A DNA stretch of 64,000 nt, from contig NZ_QGGZ01000012.1 of NCBI RefSeq assembly GCF_003148825.1, positions 62,001-126,000 of the forward strand, written 5' to 3'. Below the pieces are notes generated by a model. It did no database searches. It had not been told where the DNA came from and saw only the letters and a list, made by a program, of their open reading frames with translations. This document shows, piece by piece, positions 33,550 through 43,417 of this stretch (its first letter is position 1; each line of letters starts with the position of its first letter). Source of the stretch: Streptomyces sp. CG 926. GTDB lineage: Bacteria > Actinomycetota > Actinomycetes > Streptomycetales > Streptomycetaceae. Made by a program: the position numbers and the translations under genes.

Positions 33550-34281
33550 ATGAAGCTCACCCGTACCGCGCTCGCCGTGACCGTCGGCGCCCTGGCCCCG
33601 GCCCTGCTCCTCGCCACCCCGGCCCTCGCCGCCGGCCAAGCCGCCGCCGCTCCCGCCAAGGTGGCCGCGGTGACCGCCGGGGAGTCGCCGTACGACACCA
33701 TGACGGACACCCAGCTCCGCTTCGAGGTCGCCCGCATCCTGGCCGCCAACCCGGGCAAGGGCGTCACCCGTGCGGCGAACAAGGCCCTGGACGGCACCAC
33801 CGAGGACGTCCGCACCTTCCTCAAGACCGGCCTGGCGAAGGCCCAGGACGAGGACAACAAGGTCGCCATCCTTCGGATCCTGAACACCAAACCCGGCAAG
33901 GGCGTCACCCGCGAGATCAACCGCGCCCTGGACGGCACCCCGGCCGACCGCGTCGCGTTCCTGGCCACCGGCTACGCCAAGGCTCAGGACGAGGACAACA
34001 AGGTTGCCATCCTGCGGATCCTGCACGCCAACCCGGCCACCGGAAAGGGCGTCAAGCGCGAGGCGAACAAGGCCCTCGACGGCACCCCGGCCGACCGGAC
34101 CGCGTTCCTGAAGACCGGGCTGCGGCTGGCGCAGGCCGAGGACGACCGCGTCGACGTCGCCCGCATCCTGGCCCGCCCGGTCATCAGCGACGCGCTGTAC
34201 GCGGAGTGCCAGAGGCTCCTGAACGGCAGCACTCCGGAGGAGCTCCGGTACTTCATCACGGTGGGCCAGTACCAGTTCTGA
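33550..34281 (+). CDS. Secreted ALF-repeat protein
   Basis: A 243-aa secreted protein. Signal peptide at residues 1-28 (VTVGALAPALLLATPALAAG). It then has four repeats of about 45-50 residues, each with an ALDGTPADR-x-AFL-x-TGL-x-AQ-x-ED and R-IL pattern, the ALF repeat found in many secreted actinobacterial proteins, often with toxin or enzyme domains. Here the repeats stand alone. The final repeat is diverged and ends YFITVGQYQF. ATG 33550 follows GGGGGA. Function is unknown; the repeats probably form a helical solenoid for adhesion or protein binding. Confidence 0.8.
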   Translation: MKLTRTALAVTVGALAPALLLATPALAAGQAAAAPAKVAAVTAGESPYDTMTDTQLRFEVARILAANPGKGVTRAANKALDGTTEDVRTFLKTGLAKAQDEDNKVAILRILNTKPGKGVTREINRALDGTPADRVAFLATGYAKAQDEDNKVAILRILHANPATGKGVKREANKALDGTPADRTAFLKTGLRLAQAEDDRVDVARILARPVISDALYAECQRLLNGSTPEELRYFITVGQYQF

Positions 34282-34289
34282 CGCGCGGA

Positions 34290-34317
34290 GGCCGGACCGC
34301 CCGTCGGCGGTCCGGCC
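34290..34317. terminator. Bidirectional terminator
   Basis: 12-bp arms (34290-34301 and 34306-34317) around a 4-nt loop, between the convergent ALF-repeat and NlpC/P60 genes. Confidence 0.85.
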
Positions 34318-34335
34318 CGATCCGCAGGACACTCC

Positions 34336-35649
34336 CTAGCCGCTGACGACCTTGTCGTAGCGCAGGGCGACGTAGCCCGAGGCGGCGTGACCCGCGATGC
34401 GGCCGTCGGTGCCGCCGTTCAGGTAGTCCTGGCCGCGCATCATGTCGTCGTTGGTGTTGGCCTCGTGGATGTACGAGAACTTGCCCGCGCCCTTGTCGAT
34501 CCACTTCTCGAAGAGCACCACGTGCCCGTCCAGGGTGTTCAGCGCGTCGCCGGGCTGCAGGTCGGACTTGGAGATGGTGGCGGCGACGCCCGGCAGGCTC
34601 TGGGTCGTGTAGCTGGTACCGGCGTGCCAGACCATGGACACGAAGCCGGAGCAGTCGGTGCGGTAGGTGTGGTCGCCGTCCGGGTCGGAGGCGTACGCGC
34701 CCTGGTTGTACGGGATGTCGCGGCTCAGCCAGTTCGCGGCCCGGCTCATGATCTCGCTGCGCGCGATCTGCCCGCCCTTGGTGGAGGGGGTGGGGGTGGG
34801 CGGCGCCGGCGGCTGGTAGGTGCAGTCGTCGGCGAAGGCGGACAGCAGGCTCTGGGTCCAGCCGCTCGCGTCGACCGGGTCGGCGGGGTGGTAGGCGATG
34901 TCGTCGCCCTTGCCGTCGGTGGGGTCGGCGTCGTGGTACCAGTACATCCCGCCGTTCGTCCGGCCGTAGTAGAGGCCGCCGCCGGGCGAGACGAGGTTGT
35001 CGACCGCCGCCCAGCCGGAGCTCTTGAGCTGCGAACTCTCCCAGTCGCCGACGCCGTTGATCTGGTACGAGAGCAGTCGACCGTCGGCGGTGCTCGCGAT
35101 GAGGACGTCGTCGCCGGCCGCGGCGAGCGTCTTGAGGACGAAGCCCGTGTCGATGACCGCGTGCTTGGCGATGTGCGCGGGGCCGCTGGGCTTCGCCTGG
35201 GAGACGTTGTAGCGGTGGAGCTCGCCGGCGACCGTGCCGTAGAGGTGGCCGGCGCCGTCGTAGGTCAGCTTGTCGAAGGTCCAGCCGCTGTCCCAGATCT
35301 TGGTGACCCCGGCCAGGGCCAGGGCGCTGTCGTTGGTCTGGATGTCGACGCGGTACAGCTCGCCGGCCGTCGACGTCACGAGGACGGTGTTGAAGTTGAG
35401 GGTGGCCATCGCCTTGGGCGTGAAGCCGAGGTTCGCGCCGATCAGGGTCTTGACGCGGTCACCGGTGTTGGGGGCTATCGCCGTGTAGGTGAGGCGTCCG
35501 TCCGGGAGGATTCCGTAGACCGACACGTTGCCGCCGCAGATGGCGGCGGCCTGGGCCGGGGCCGTCGAGCTGAGGGTGACCATGCCGAGGGTGGTGGCGG
35601 CGACGGCCAGGGTGGCGGCGAAGCGGCGCTTGCGGGACGACGAGGACAT
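34336..35649 (-). CDS. Secreted tachylectin-like propeller with NlpC/P60 hydrolase domain
   Basis: A 437-aa secreted protein. Signal peptide about 1-35; a five-bladed tachylectin-2-like propeller at about 37-285 (repeats such as YGILPDGRLTY, TLNFNTVLVTS, WDSGWTFDKLTYDGAGHLYG and LYYGRTNGGMYWYHD), a family that binds N-acetylglucosamine. A Pro/Thr linker follows, then a C-terminal NlpC/P60-like domain with catalytic Cys in TDCSGFVSMVW and His in LDGHVVLF. It likely cuts peptidoglycan stem peptides while the propeller holds cell wall or chitin. It lies 91 bp after its paralogue on the same strand and is probably the last gene of a four-gene operon. Confidence 0.85.
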   Translation of the reverse strand: MSSSSRKRRFAATLAVAATTLGMVTLSSTAPAQAAAICGGNVSVYGILPDGRLTYTAIAPNTGDRVKTLIGANLGFTPKAMATLNFNTVLVTSTAGELYRVDIQTNDSALALAGVTKIWDSGWTFDKLTYDGAGHLYGTVAGELHRYNVSQAKPSGPAHIAKHAVIDTGFVLKTLAAAGDDVLIASTADGRLLSYQINGVGDWESSQLKSSGWAAVDNLVSPGGGLYYGRTNGGMYWYHDADPTDGKGDDIAYHPADPVDASGWTQSLLSAFADDCTYQPPAPPTPTPSTKGGQIARSEIMSRAANWLSRDIPYNQGAYASDPDGDHTYRTDCSGFVSMVWHAGTSYTTQSLPGVAATISKSDLQPGDALNTLDGHVVLFEKWIDKGAGKFSYIHEANTNDDMMRGQDYLNGGTDGRIAGHAASGYVALRYDKVVSG

Positions 35650-35740
35650 GGGTGTCTCCGGATTCTGGGCAGCCCTGACGTACGCGCGTCGGGCCGGGGA
35701 GGTGAGGGGAAAAAGGCGAGCGGGCGTGACTCGGGGCCGC

Positions 35741-36946
35741 TCAGTACCAGTTGTGGCTCAGGAAGTGGTTCCAGGCGCCGCAGGGCGTGTCGTACTGGCC
35801 GTCGATGTAGGACAGGCCCCACTTGATCTGGGTGACCGGGTTGGTGCGCCAGTCGTCGCCGAAGGCGTCCATCTTGGAGCCGGGCAGGGCTTGGGGGATG
35901 CCGTAGGCCGTCGAGTTCGGGTTGTCGGCCCAGTAGCGCCAGCCGCTCTCCTTGTCCCAGAGCTGCTCCAGGCAGTTCCACTGGGTGGTGCTGTTCCAGG
36001 CGCCGCCGTCGTGCTTGTTCATCAGGTCGCGGCCGGCCGCCTTCACGGCGGGGATGTTCCGGCCGTCGAGCGGGTCCGCGGTGGTGGTGCAGCTGAAGGT
36101 CGCCGGCTGGGCGGAAAGGAGCTGCTGCGTCCAACCGCCGGTGTTGACGGGCGTGTCGTTGTGGTACGCGATGTCGGCGCCGGTGCCGTCGGCCGGATCG
36201 GCGTCCTTGTACCAGTACATGGCACCCGTGGTCTCGATCCGGCCGTAGTAGAGACCCCCACCGGGCGACACGACCTGGTCGAAGCCGGACCAGCCGGAGG
36301 TCTTGAGGTCGTCGCGACCCCAGGAACCGTCACTGTTGATCTTGTAGGAGTACAGGGCGCCCGCCGAGGTGGTGGCGAGCAGGCGGTCGTCCCCGGCGGC
36401 CGTGAGGGTCTTCAGGACGAAGCCGGTCCCTATCTCCTTGCGCTGCCCGATGTGCGCCGAGCCGGTCGGCTTGGGCTGGGAGACCAGGTACTGGAGCAGG
36501 ACCCCGCCCGCCGTGCCGTACAGGTGGCCGTGGCCGTCGTAGGCGAGCTTGTCGTGGGTCCAGCCGCTGTCGAAGATCTTGACGGGCGGGCGTTCCAGGA
36601 CGAGGGACTCGTTGTTGGTGAGGACGTCGAGACGGTAGAGCGCCCCGGACGTGGAGGTCACCAGGATGGTGTTGAAGTCGAGGGTGGCCATCGCCTTGGG
36701 CTCGAACCCCAGGTCCGCTCCGACCCGCACCTTCTTCAACGCGCCGGTGGCCGGGGTGATCGTGCTGAAGGTGAGCCGCCCGTCGGGAAGGACGCCGTAG
36801 ATCGAGGCGGTCCCACCGCAGGTGGTCGCGGCCTGTGCGGCCGGGGCGGTGGCGACGGACGCGGCCGTGAGCAGTCCGGCGCCGAGGACGGTGGAGAGGG
36901 CGGCGACCGCGCTCGTGCGGGCAGCCTGACGGAGGGTGGTGGTCAC
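35741..36946 (-). CDS. Secreted tachylectin-like propeller with lytic transglycosylase-type domain
   Basis: A 401-aa secreted protein, paralogue of the previous one over the propeller (YGVLPDGRLTF, TLDFNTILVTS, IFDSGWTHDKLAYDGHGHLYG). The C-terminal 100 residues differ: LWDKESGWRYWADNPNSTAYGIPQAL is the catalytic-Glu region of aggregation-promoting-factor/lysozyme-like transglycosylases. GTG 36946 has CAGGAG seven bases upstream. It starts 20 bp after the 91-aa gene. The two paralogues keep one binding module and carry different peptidoglycan-cleaving modules. Confidence 0.87.
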   Translation of the reverse strand: MTTTLRQAARTSAVAALSTVLGAGLLTAASVATAPAAQAATTCGGTASIYGVLPDGRLTFSTITPATGALKKVRVGADLGFEPKAMATLDFNTILVTSTSGALYRLDVLTNNESLVLERPPVKIFDSGWTHDKLAYDGHGHLYGTAGGVLLQYLVSQPKPTGSAHIGQRKEIGTGFVLKTLTAAGDDRLLATTSAGALYSYKINSDGSWGRDDLKTSGWSGFDQVVSPGGGLYYGRIETTGAMYWYKDADPADGTGADIAYHNDTPVNTGGWTQQLLSAQPATFSCTTTADPLDGRNIPAVKAAGRDLMNKHDGGAWNSTTQWNCLEQLWDKESGWRYWADNPNSTAYGIPQALPGSKMDAFGDDWRTNPVTQIKWGLSYIDGQYDTPCGAWNHFLSHNWY

Positions 36947-36966
36947 TGCGTTCTCCTGAGGAACGG

Positions 36967-37242
36967 TCACGGGAGCGGCCCGGCGGTGCGGTAGCCGTGC
37001 GCCCGCAGCGGGGCGCGGGCGCCGTCGAGGATGGCGTGGGCCTGGGCGAGGGCCGCGGCTTCGGAGGCGGCCCGCAGGAAGAGGTAGACGTGGACGCCGT
37101 CGGCGGCGGCTCTGGTCCGCAGGTGCTCCAGTCCGTGCGCCGCGGGCGTGTGGGCCCAGATCAGATCGGAGACGAGCGCGAGCACGCCCTCCTGGTCCGG
37201 ATCGGTACGAGGCCCTGCGAGGGAGGCCCGGATGACGCGCAC
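36967..37242 (-). CDS. Small cytoplasmic protein of the SINWD peptide operon
   Basis: A 91-aa protein from GTG 37242, only five bases after the peptide gene's stop. It has one central beta strand VHVYLFLRA and flanking helices (LEHLRTRAAADG; ALAQAHAILDGARAPLRAHGY). No signal peptide, no known domain. Its placement between a secreted peptide gene and secreted cell-wall hydrolases in one apparent operon suggests an immunity, chaperone or regulatory role, but this is only context. Confidence 0.65.
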   Translation of the reverse strand: MRVIRASLAGPRTDPDQEGVLALVSDLIWAHTPAAHGLEHLRTRAAADGVHVYLFLRAASEAAALAQAHAILDGARAPLRAHGYRTAGPLP

Positions 37243-37247
37243 GCCGG

Positions 37248-37430
37248 CTAGTCCCAGTTGATGCTGTCCTCGACGGACACGGGGGCCGTGTCCCAGTTGA
37301 TGCTGTCCTCCGCGGAGGCGCTGACGTGGTGGCTACCTGCGGAGGAGACCACCGGGACGGTGGTGACCGTAGCGGCGCAGAGGGCGGCGAGGACGGCGGC
37401 GGCAGCGGCGAGGCGGGCGGTGCGGGACAT
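37248..37430 (-). CDS. Secreted peptide with duplicated EDSINWD C-terminus
   Basis: A 60-aa precursor from ATG 37430, with GGGAGAAGCC ribosome site. Residues 1-32 form a Sec-type signal (RTARLAAAAAVLAALCAATV). The mature part is about 28 residues and ends with two copies of EDSINWD (residues 41-47 and 54-60), the last being the exact C-terminus. The DNA of the two copies is also nearly identical. Small exported peptides with conserved C-termini serve as pheromones or RiPP cores in Gram-positives; no modification enzyme is present here. A TrmB/LuxR-type regulator diverges from it. Confidence 0.75.
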   Translation of the reverse strand: MSRTARLAAAAAVLAALCAATVTTVPVVSSAGSHHVSASAEDSINWDTAPVSVEDSINWD

Positions 37431-37696
37431 GGCTTCTCCCAGGGTCACGGGGCGTCGGGCGATGCGTTCGGTGCGGTGTGCTGCGCGCTGATCCGGATCG
37501 TCCTTGCGGCTCTGGCCTGAGTCGGGGACTTCCGTCCCCGCCGTCCCGGTGGTCACCATGCTGCTGCCCCCGGACCCCGCGAAGAAGAGGTTCCGGCCGG
37601 CACCAACAGGCCTGGCACCTTGGTGACAGACATCGCCTACGATCGCGGTGGCCGCGCTCACCGAACACGGCCCAACTACGGCCGGGGGGCTGGGAG

Positions 37697-38683
37697 ATGC
37701 TGCAGACGCTGGGGCTCGGGGCCGACGTGGAAGCCGTGTACCGGGGCATGCTGGCCGACCCGTCGGGAGGGATCGCCGAGCTCAGCGCCCGCCTCGGCAT
37801 CCCCGAGGCCCAGGTCCGCGCCGGTCTGGACCGGCTCGTCGATCTCGACCTGCTCAGACCGTCCCGGGACTGCCCCGGCGCGCTGCGGGCGGTACGGCCC
37901 GAGCTGGGTCTGGAACTCCTGCTGCGCCGCCAGGAGGAGGAACTGGCCCGGCAGCAGCAGGAGCTGGCCCGCAGCAAGGCGGCAGCGGCGCAGGTGGTCT
38001 CCGAGTTCGCCGACCTCAGCCCGAACACCGAGGTCGACGGCGCGGAACGGCTGGTGGGGATGGATGCCATCCAGAGCCGGCTGGAGCAGCTCGCCCACGG
38101 GCTGACCCGGGAATGCCTGGCGATCCTGCCGGGCGGCGCGCTGTCGGAGGCGAGCCTGGAGTCCTCCCGGCCGCTGGACCGACGGGCACTGGCTCGCGGC
38201 ATCGAGATGCGCTCGGTGTACCAGGACAGCGCGCGCAACGATCCGACGACGCTGGCCTACGCCCGGTGGCTGACGGAGGAGGGCGGCCAGGTGCGGACCA
38301 GCCCGCTCCTGCCGCCGCGCCTGCTGATCTTCGACCGGGCGGTGGCGGTGGTCCCGATCGACCCCGCCCACTCGCGCCTGGGCGCCCTGTGCACGAGCGC
38401 GCCGGGCATCGTGGCCTCGCTGGTCAACCTGTTCGAGCAGACGTGGGACTCGGCCGTCCCGCTCGGAGCCGACCGCCCGCGCCCCAGCGACTCCCGGCCC
38501 ACGGCGACCGAGTTGGAACTGCTCAAGCTGCTGGCGTCGGGGATGACCGACGAGGCGGCGGCCAAGCGGCTCGGGGTGTCGTTGCGCACCGTCCGGCGCC
38601 AGATGGCGGCCCTGATGGAACGCCTCCACGCGACGAGCCGCTTCGAGGCCGGCCTGAAGGCGGCGCAGCAGGGCTGGCTCTGA
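37697..38683 (+). CDS. TrmB/LuxR-like helix-turn-helix regulator
   Basis: A 328-aa regulator. The N-terminal winged helix (about residues 10-60; GGIAELSARLGIPEAQVRAGLDRLVDLDLL) is TrmB-like. A coiled coil follows (about 75-105; RRQEEELARQQQELARSK), a phospholipase-D-like sensor region, then a C-terminal LuxR-type HTH at about 265-325 (ATELELLKLLASGMTDEAAAKRLGVSLRTVRRQMAAL). This architecture is common in streptomycetes next to peptide and lanthipeptide genes. It diverges from the SINWD peptide gene across 266 bp and is the natural candidate to sense or control it. ATG 37697 was chosen with GGGGGG seven bases upstream. Confidence 0.85.
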   Translation: MLQTLGLGADVEAVYRGMLADPSGGIAELSARLGIPEAQVRAGLDRLVDLDLLRPSRDCPGALRAVRPELGLELLLRRQEEELARQQQELARSKAAAAQVVSEFADLSPNTEVDGAERLVGMDAIQSRLEQLAHGLTRECLAILPGGALSEASLESSRPLDRRALARGIEMRSVYQDSARNDPTTLAYARWLTEEGGQVRTSPLLPPRLLIFDRAVAVVPIDPAHSRLGALCTSAPGIVASLVNLFEQTWDSAVPLGADRPRPSDSRPTATELELLKLLASGMTDEAAAKRLGVSLRTVRRQMAALMERLHATSRFEAGLKAAQQGWL

Positions 38684-38708
38684 GAGGGACGGCTCGCGCC
38701 CCGCCAGG

Positions 38709-39479
38709 TCAGCGGCCCGGAGCGGACAGGAACTCCTCGACGGCGGCGGCGAACCGGGCCGGGGCATCGTGGTGCACGACATGTCCGGCGGGCAGCTCGA
38801 CGAGACGCGCCCGGCCGTCGGCACGACGGGTGATCATCTCCCGGGCGTGGGCGGCGGTCAGCTCATCGCTGCGCGTTCCACGGATCAGCAGGGTGGGGCA
38901 CGCCACCGCCGTCCAGTCCTGCCAGTGGTCGCCGCCCAGGGCCTTCTGGGAGGCCACGGTGTCGTCGACGTCGAACGAGAACCCCCAGTCGCCGTCGGTA
39001 CGGCGGAAGGAACACTCCAGATAGGCGGCGGCCGAACCCAGTGCGGCCACCAGATCCTGGCGCGACGGCACCGGGCGGGGCAGACCCAAGGTGAACGACC
39101 AGTCGCAGTCCACCACCGCACCGATGTCCTCGACGATCAGCGCACTGACCCGATCCGACTGCCGGGCGGCGTACTGGTAGGCGTTCACCCCGCCCAGCGA
39201 GTGACCCAGCACCGGCACCGGGCCGATGTCCAGGTGCCGGTGGAAGGCGGCGACGTCCGCGACGTAGTCGTCCCGCTCGTAGCCTTCGGCACGATCGGAC
39301 TCGCCGTGCCCTCGCTGATCGAGCGCGATCACCCTCCAGCGCGGCGCCAGCGCCTCGGCCAACGGCGCGAATGCCGAGGCCTCGTTGTAGTGCCCGTGAA
39401 GGGCCAGGAGCGGCGCACCCGGACCGCCGAAGTCCAGGTACGACAGCGTCCGCCCGCCGACCGCGAAGAAGCCCCGCAT
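38709..39479 (-). CDS. Alpha/beta hydrolase
   Basis: A 256-aa alpha/beta hydrolase. The nucleophile S is in VLGHSLGGVNAYQYA near residue 95, an oxyanion segment HGHYNEAS lies at about 27-34, DQRGHGESD at about 52-60 and the catalytic His in PAGHVVHHDAP near 236. The substrate cannot be told. It begins six bases after the stop of the DUF397 gene, so it belongs to the XRE-DUF397-hydrolase unit. ATG 39479 is the start where similarity begins. Confidence 0.85.
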   Translation of the reverse strand: MRGFFAVGGRTLSYLDFGGPGAPLLALHGHYNEASAFAPLAEALAPRWRVIALDQRGHGESDRAEGYERDDYVADVAAFHRHLDIGPVPVLGHSLGGVNAYQYAARQSDRVSALIVEDIGAVVDCDWSFTLGLPRPVPSRQDLVAALGSAAAYLECSFRRTDGDWGFSFDVDDTVASQKALGGDHWQDWTAVACPTLLIRGTRSDELTAAHAREMITRRADGRARLVELPAGHVVHHDAPARFAAAVEEFLSAPGR

Positions 39480-39484
39480 CCGGT

Positions 39485-39721
39485 TCAGAGGCTCCGGACG
39501 AACGCGCCGAAGGCCGTTGCCGTGACCGTGAAGACCGGCCCGCCGGGGTTCTTGGAGTCCCGGACCGCCACCCGGCCGTCTCCTCCGGTGGTTCCGCTGT
39601 ACGAAGCCTTGCGCCAGGCGGCGGTGCCGAGCGGAGAGCACTCGACGCAGTCGCCGCCGGTGTTCCCGCTGTAGCTGGACTTACGCCACACAGCGCCCGC
39701 CAGGTTCTGGTTGCTCCGCAT
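39485..39721 (-). CDS. DUF397 protein, two half-domains
   Basis: A 78-aa protein with the W-R-K-S-S-Y-S-G pattern twice: residues about 12-31 (truncated first domain) and 35-75 (complete, ending VRDSKNPGGPVFTVTATAFGAFV). DUF397 proteins are paired with Scr1/BldB-associated XRE regulators in actinomycetes and may act as small toxins or co-regulators. Its ATG at 39721 lies inside the 3' end of the XRE gene, a 41-bp overlap. Confidence 0.9.
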   Translation of the reverse strand: MRSNQNLAGAVWRKSSYSGNTGGDCVECSPLGTAAWRKASYSGTTGGDGRVAVRDSKNPGGPVFTVTATAFGAFVRSL

Positions 39722-40550
39722 AACGCTCCTCCATGACCCGCGTGATCAACGCCGCCGAGTCCTCGACGGAGAGCGCGGCGGCCTGCAAGTGAGCGTAACG
39801 AAGGGCGGCTTCCCTGACTGTGTCAGGGTTGGCCGTCGTGTGCCCCGAGATGAGGTCCTCGGTGTAGACAAGGTCCGGGTCGCTGGCGAACCGCATCGCG
39901 TTGAACGCCCCGATGAGACCGGCATGTTCGCCAGCCGAGTTGGGCAGCACCTGGATCTGCACCCATCGGTTCTCACGGAAGCTCAGCAGGTGGACGAGCT
40001 GCTCGCGCATCGCCTCTCGACCACCGATCTCCCTGTGGAGCACCCCCTCGTCAAGCACCACCCAGACCATCGGCGGCCTCTCCCGCCGCAGGATGCGGTG
40101 GCGCTCCATGCGGGCCGCGACCAGCTCTTCGAGCTTGTCCGGCAGCCCGCTGGCCAGCACAGCTCGCGCGTACGCCTCCGTCTGGAGCAGCCCGTGCACC
40201 AGTTGGGGCTGATAGGCGGAGATGTACGCCGCCCGGGCTTCCATCTCGGCGTATGCCTGGAACCACGTCGGTAGGACGCTCCGTAGGACCAGCCCCACCA
40301 GGCGGGAAAAGTGCCCGTCCGTGCCCAGGGCCGCGTCCACCCGCTCCGAGAAGTCCCGCGTCGGGACCCGTTTGCCGTTCTCGATCATGCCGATCAAGGA
40401 GCCCGTGCAGAAGATGATCGCGCCCAGCTGTGCCTGCTTCAGGCCCGCTTCTTCTCTCAATCGGCGCAGCTCGTAGCTGTAGTAGTCCAGCGGTGAGGCG
40501 CTGGGATCGATGTCGCGGGCCTGGACCAAGGGATGGTCACCCCCATGCAA
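39681..40550 (-). CDS. Scr1-type XRE regulator with DUF5753 domain
   Basis: A 289-aa regulator. XRE HTH at about residues 25-80 (LRRLREEAGLKQAQLGAIIFCTGSLIGMIENGKRVP), then the Scr1/DUF5753 domain to about 275 (YQPQLVHGLLQTEAYARAVL; FRENRWVQIQVLP). In streptomycetes this family pairs with DUF397 proteins in units resembling the whiJ locus. The open frame starts with TTG 40550; TTG 40529, preceded by GGGGGTG, is also possible. It overlaps the DUF397 gene, and the hydrolase follows, making a three-gene unit. Confidence 0.88.
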   Translation of the reverse strand: MHGGDHPLVQARDIDPSASPLDYYSYELRRLREEAGLKQAQLGAIIFCTGSLIGMIENGKRVPTRDFSERVDAALGTDGHFSRLVGLVLRSVLPTWFQAYAEMEARAAYISAYQPQLVHGLLQTEAYARAVLASGLPDKLEELVAARMERHRILRRERPPMVWVVLDEGVLHREIGGREAMREQLVHLLSFRENRWVQIQVLPNSAGEHAGLIGAFNAMRFASDPDLVYTEDLISGHTTANPDTVREAALRYAHLQAAALSVEDSAALITRVMEERYAEQPEPGGRCVA

Positions 40551-40620
40551 ACGCGGGTCGGGGCCGGATTCGGCCTGCGGCCGAGCGTAACGACTTCCCT
40601 ACGCTCCGGGGTCGGAATCG

Positions 40621-41040
40621 TCAGATCCCGATCTCGACCGCCGGGTAGGCCTCGACGTAGCTGTCGCCGTCGGCGCCGTAGTAGGTGCAGGTCCGCGCGC
40701 TCAGGTCGACCTCGTACCGGACGACGCCGGCCTGCCAGCAGCCCCGCACGAACTCGGGGAACGTGGTCTCCCCCGCCTGGTCGGCCCGCAGCGCGGCGAT
40801 GAGCGCCTCGCGGTCGAACGGCGCGACGTCGATCATGCCGGTGACCAGGGGCTCGCCCTGGACGGCGACCGGGCCGGCGTCGGTGAGGTACAGCATGGCG
40901 TTCGACGGCACGGCCATCCGGCAGTGGGTCACGCCGGCCTGGCGCAGGGCCTCGGCGAGGTAGGGGAAGCCGCCGACCTGGGGGCGGACGGTCGCCGCGC
41001 GCTCCAGGGCGGCTTGCAGAGTGGTGATCGCGGTGCTCAT
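40621..41040 (-). CDS. DUF1398 family protein
   Basis: A 139-aa protein of the DUF1398 (YbcV-like) family: the conserved G-V-x-x-C/Y block HCRMAVPSNAMLYLTDAGPVAV, then IAALRADQAGETTFPEFVRGCWQAGVVRYEVDL and CTYYGADGDSYVEAYP. Members are small cytoplasmic proteins without a proven function. ATG 41040 has GAGGGAG upstream. It diverges from a MarR regulator, and palindromic sites fill the gap, so it is probably repressed by it. Confidence 0.88.
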   Translation of the reverse strand: MSTAITTLQAALERAATVRPQVGGFPYLAEALRQAGVTHCRMAVPSNAMLYLTDAGPVAVQGEPLVTGMIDVAPFDREALIAALRADQAGETTFPEFVRGCWQAGVVRYEVDLSARTCTYYGADGDSYVEAYPAVEIGI

Positions 41041-41058
41041 GGTTTCTCCCTCGTATAC

Positions 41059-41093
41059 TGACAACAGGTTTACGCACTGACATCATGTTGTCA
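41059..41093. promoter_or_regulatory. Palindromic operator between DUF1398 and marR genes
   Basis: TGACAACA at 41059-41066 and its complement TGTTGTCA at 41086-41093 form inverted arms with a 19-bp spacer. ACTGACAACA and ACTGACATCA are also near direct repeats. This is probably the site of the divergent MarR regulator. Confidence 0.75.
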
Positions 41094-41113
41094 ATCGAAG
41101 GAGGCGGGGCGGC

Positions 41114-41566
41114 ATGCCCGACGAGATGGCCCTGCTGGTCGCGGACGTGTTCGAGGCGGCGGGACTGCTGCGCAGGTCCGGCGAGGCGATCGCCGCGACC
41201 GAAGGGCAGACGCAGGCCCGGTGGCAGCTGCTGAGCGTGGTCTCCGAGGAGTCGCTGACCGTGGCCCAGGCCGCCCGCCGCCTGGGGATCGCCCGCCAGG
41301 GGGTGCAGCGCGTCGCCAACGATCTCGTCCGTGAGGACCTGGCCGCCTTCCGCCCCAACCCCGACCACCGTGGCTCGCCGCTCCTGGCTCTCACGCCCCA
41401 CGGGCACCTCGTGCTGGACAGGATCACGGTGCGCGCCGCCGATGTGCACCGCGAGCTGACCGCCGACATCCCCGCCGAGGAGATCGCCCGCGCACGCGCC
41501 CTGCTGCACCGCGTCATCGAGCAGGTGCACCGCCACGAGGCCGACGGGCGAACCCCGCCCGGGTAG
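41114..41566 (+). CDS. MarR-family transcriptional regulator
   Basis: A 150-aa winged-helix regulator: LTVAQAARRLGIARQGVQRVANDLVREDLAAF is the recognition region and NPDHRGSPLLALTPHGH the wing. GGAGG precedes ATG 41114 by seven bases. It is divergent from the DUF1398 gene with an inverted-repeat operator between them and a shared terminator with the convergent chitinase. The inducer is unknown. Confidence 0.9.
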   Translation: MPDEMALLVADVFEAAGLLRRSGEAIAATEGQTQARWQLLSVVSEESLTVAQAARRLGIARQGVQRVANDLVREDLAAFRPNPDHRGSPLLALTPHGHLVLDRITVRAADVHRELTADIPAEEIARARALLHRVIEQVHRHEADGRTPPG

Positions 41567-41572
41567 GAACAC

Positions 41573-41609
41573 CTCCGCCCCGCCCCCGGGAGAGTGGGGG
41601 CGGGGCGGA
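41573..41609. terminator. Bidirectional terminator, marR / chitinase
   Basis: A 14-bp GC-rich stem (about 41574-41588 with 41596-41609) between the convergent stops. Confidence 0.85.
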
Positions 41610-41638
41610 TGCGTCGCTCGGCGCGGGGTGGGGGGAGA

Positions 41639-43336
<1,698 letters not shown>

Positions 43337-43417
43337 GAGCTGTCTCCGTGGGGGTGGGAGGGGAGTTCAAGCGGTTCGGGTGAGAGAAGTGATAGCGATC
43401 ACGCCACCCCCACGTCA

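Noticed and set aside
37248-37430. SINWD peptide as a lanthipeptide precursor
   Set aside because: There is only one Cys, in the signal region, and no synthetase or protease gene nearby, so a simple secreted peptide is more likely.
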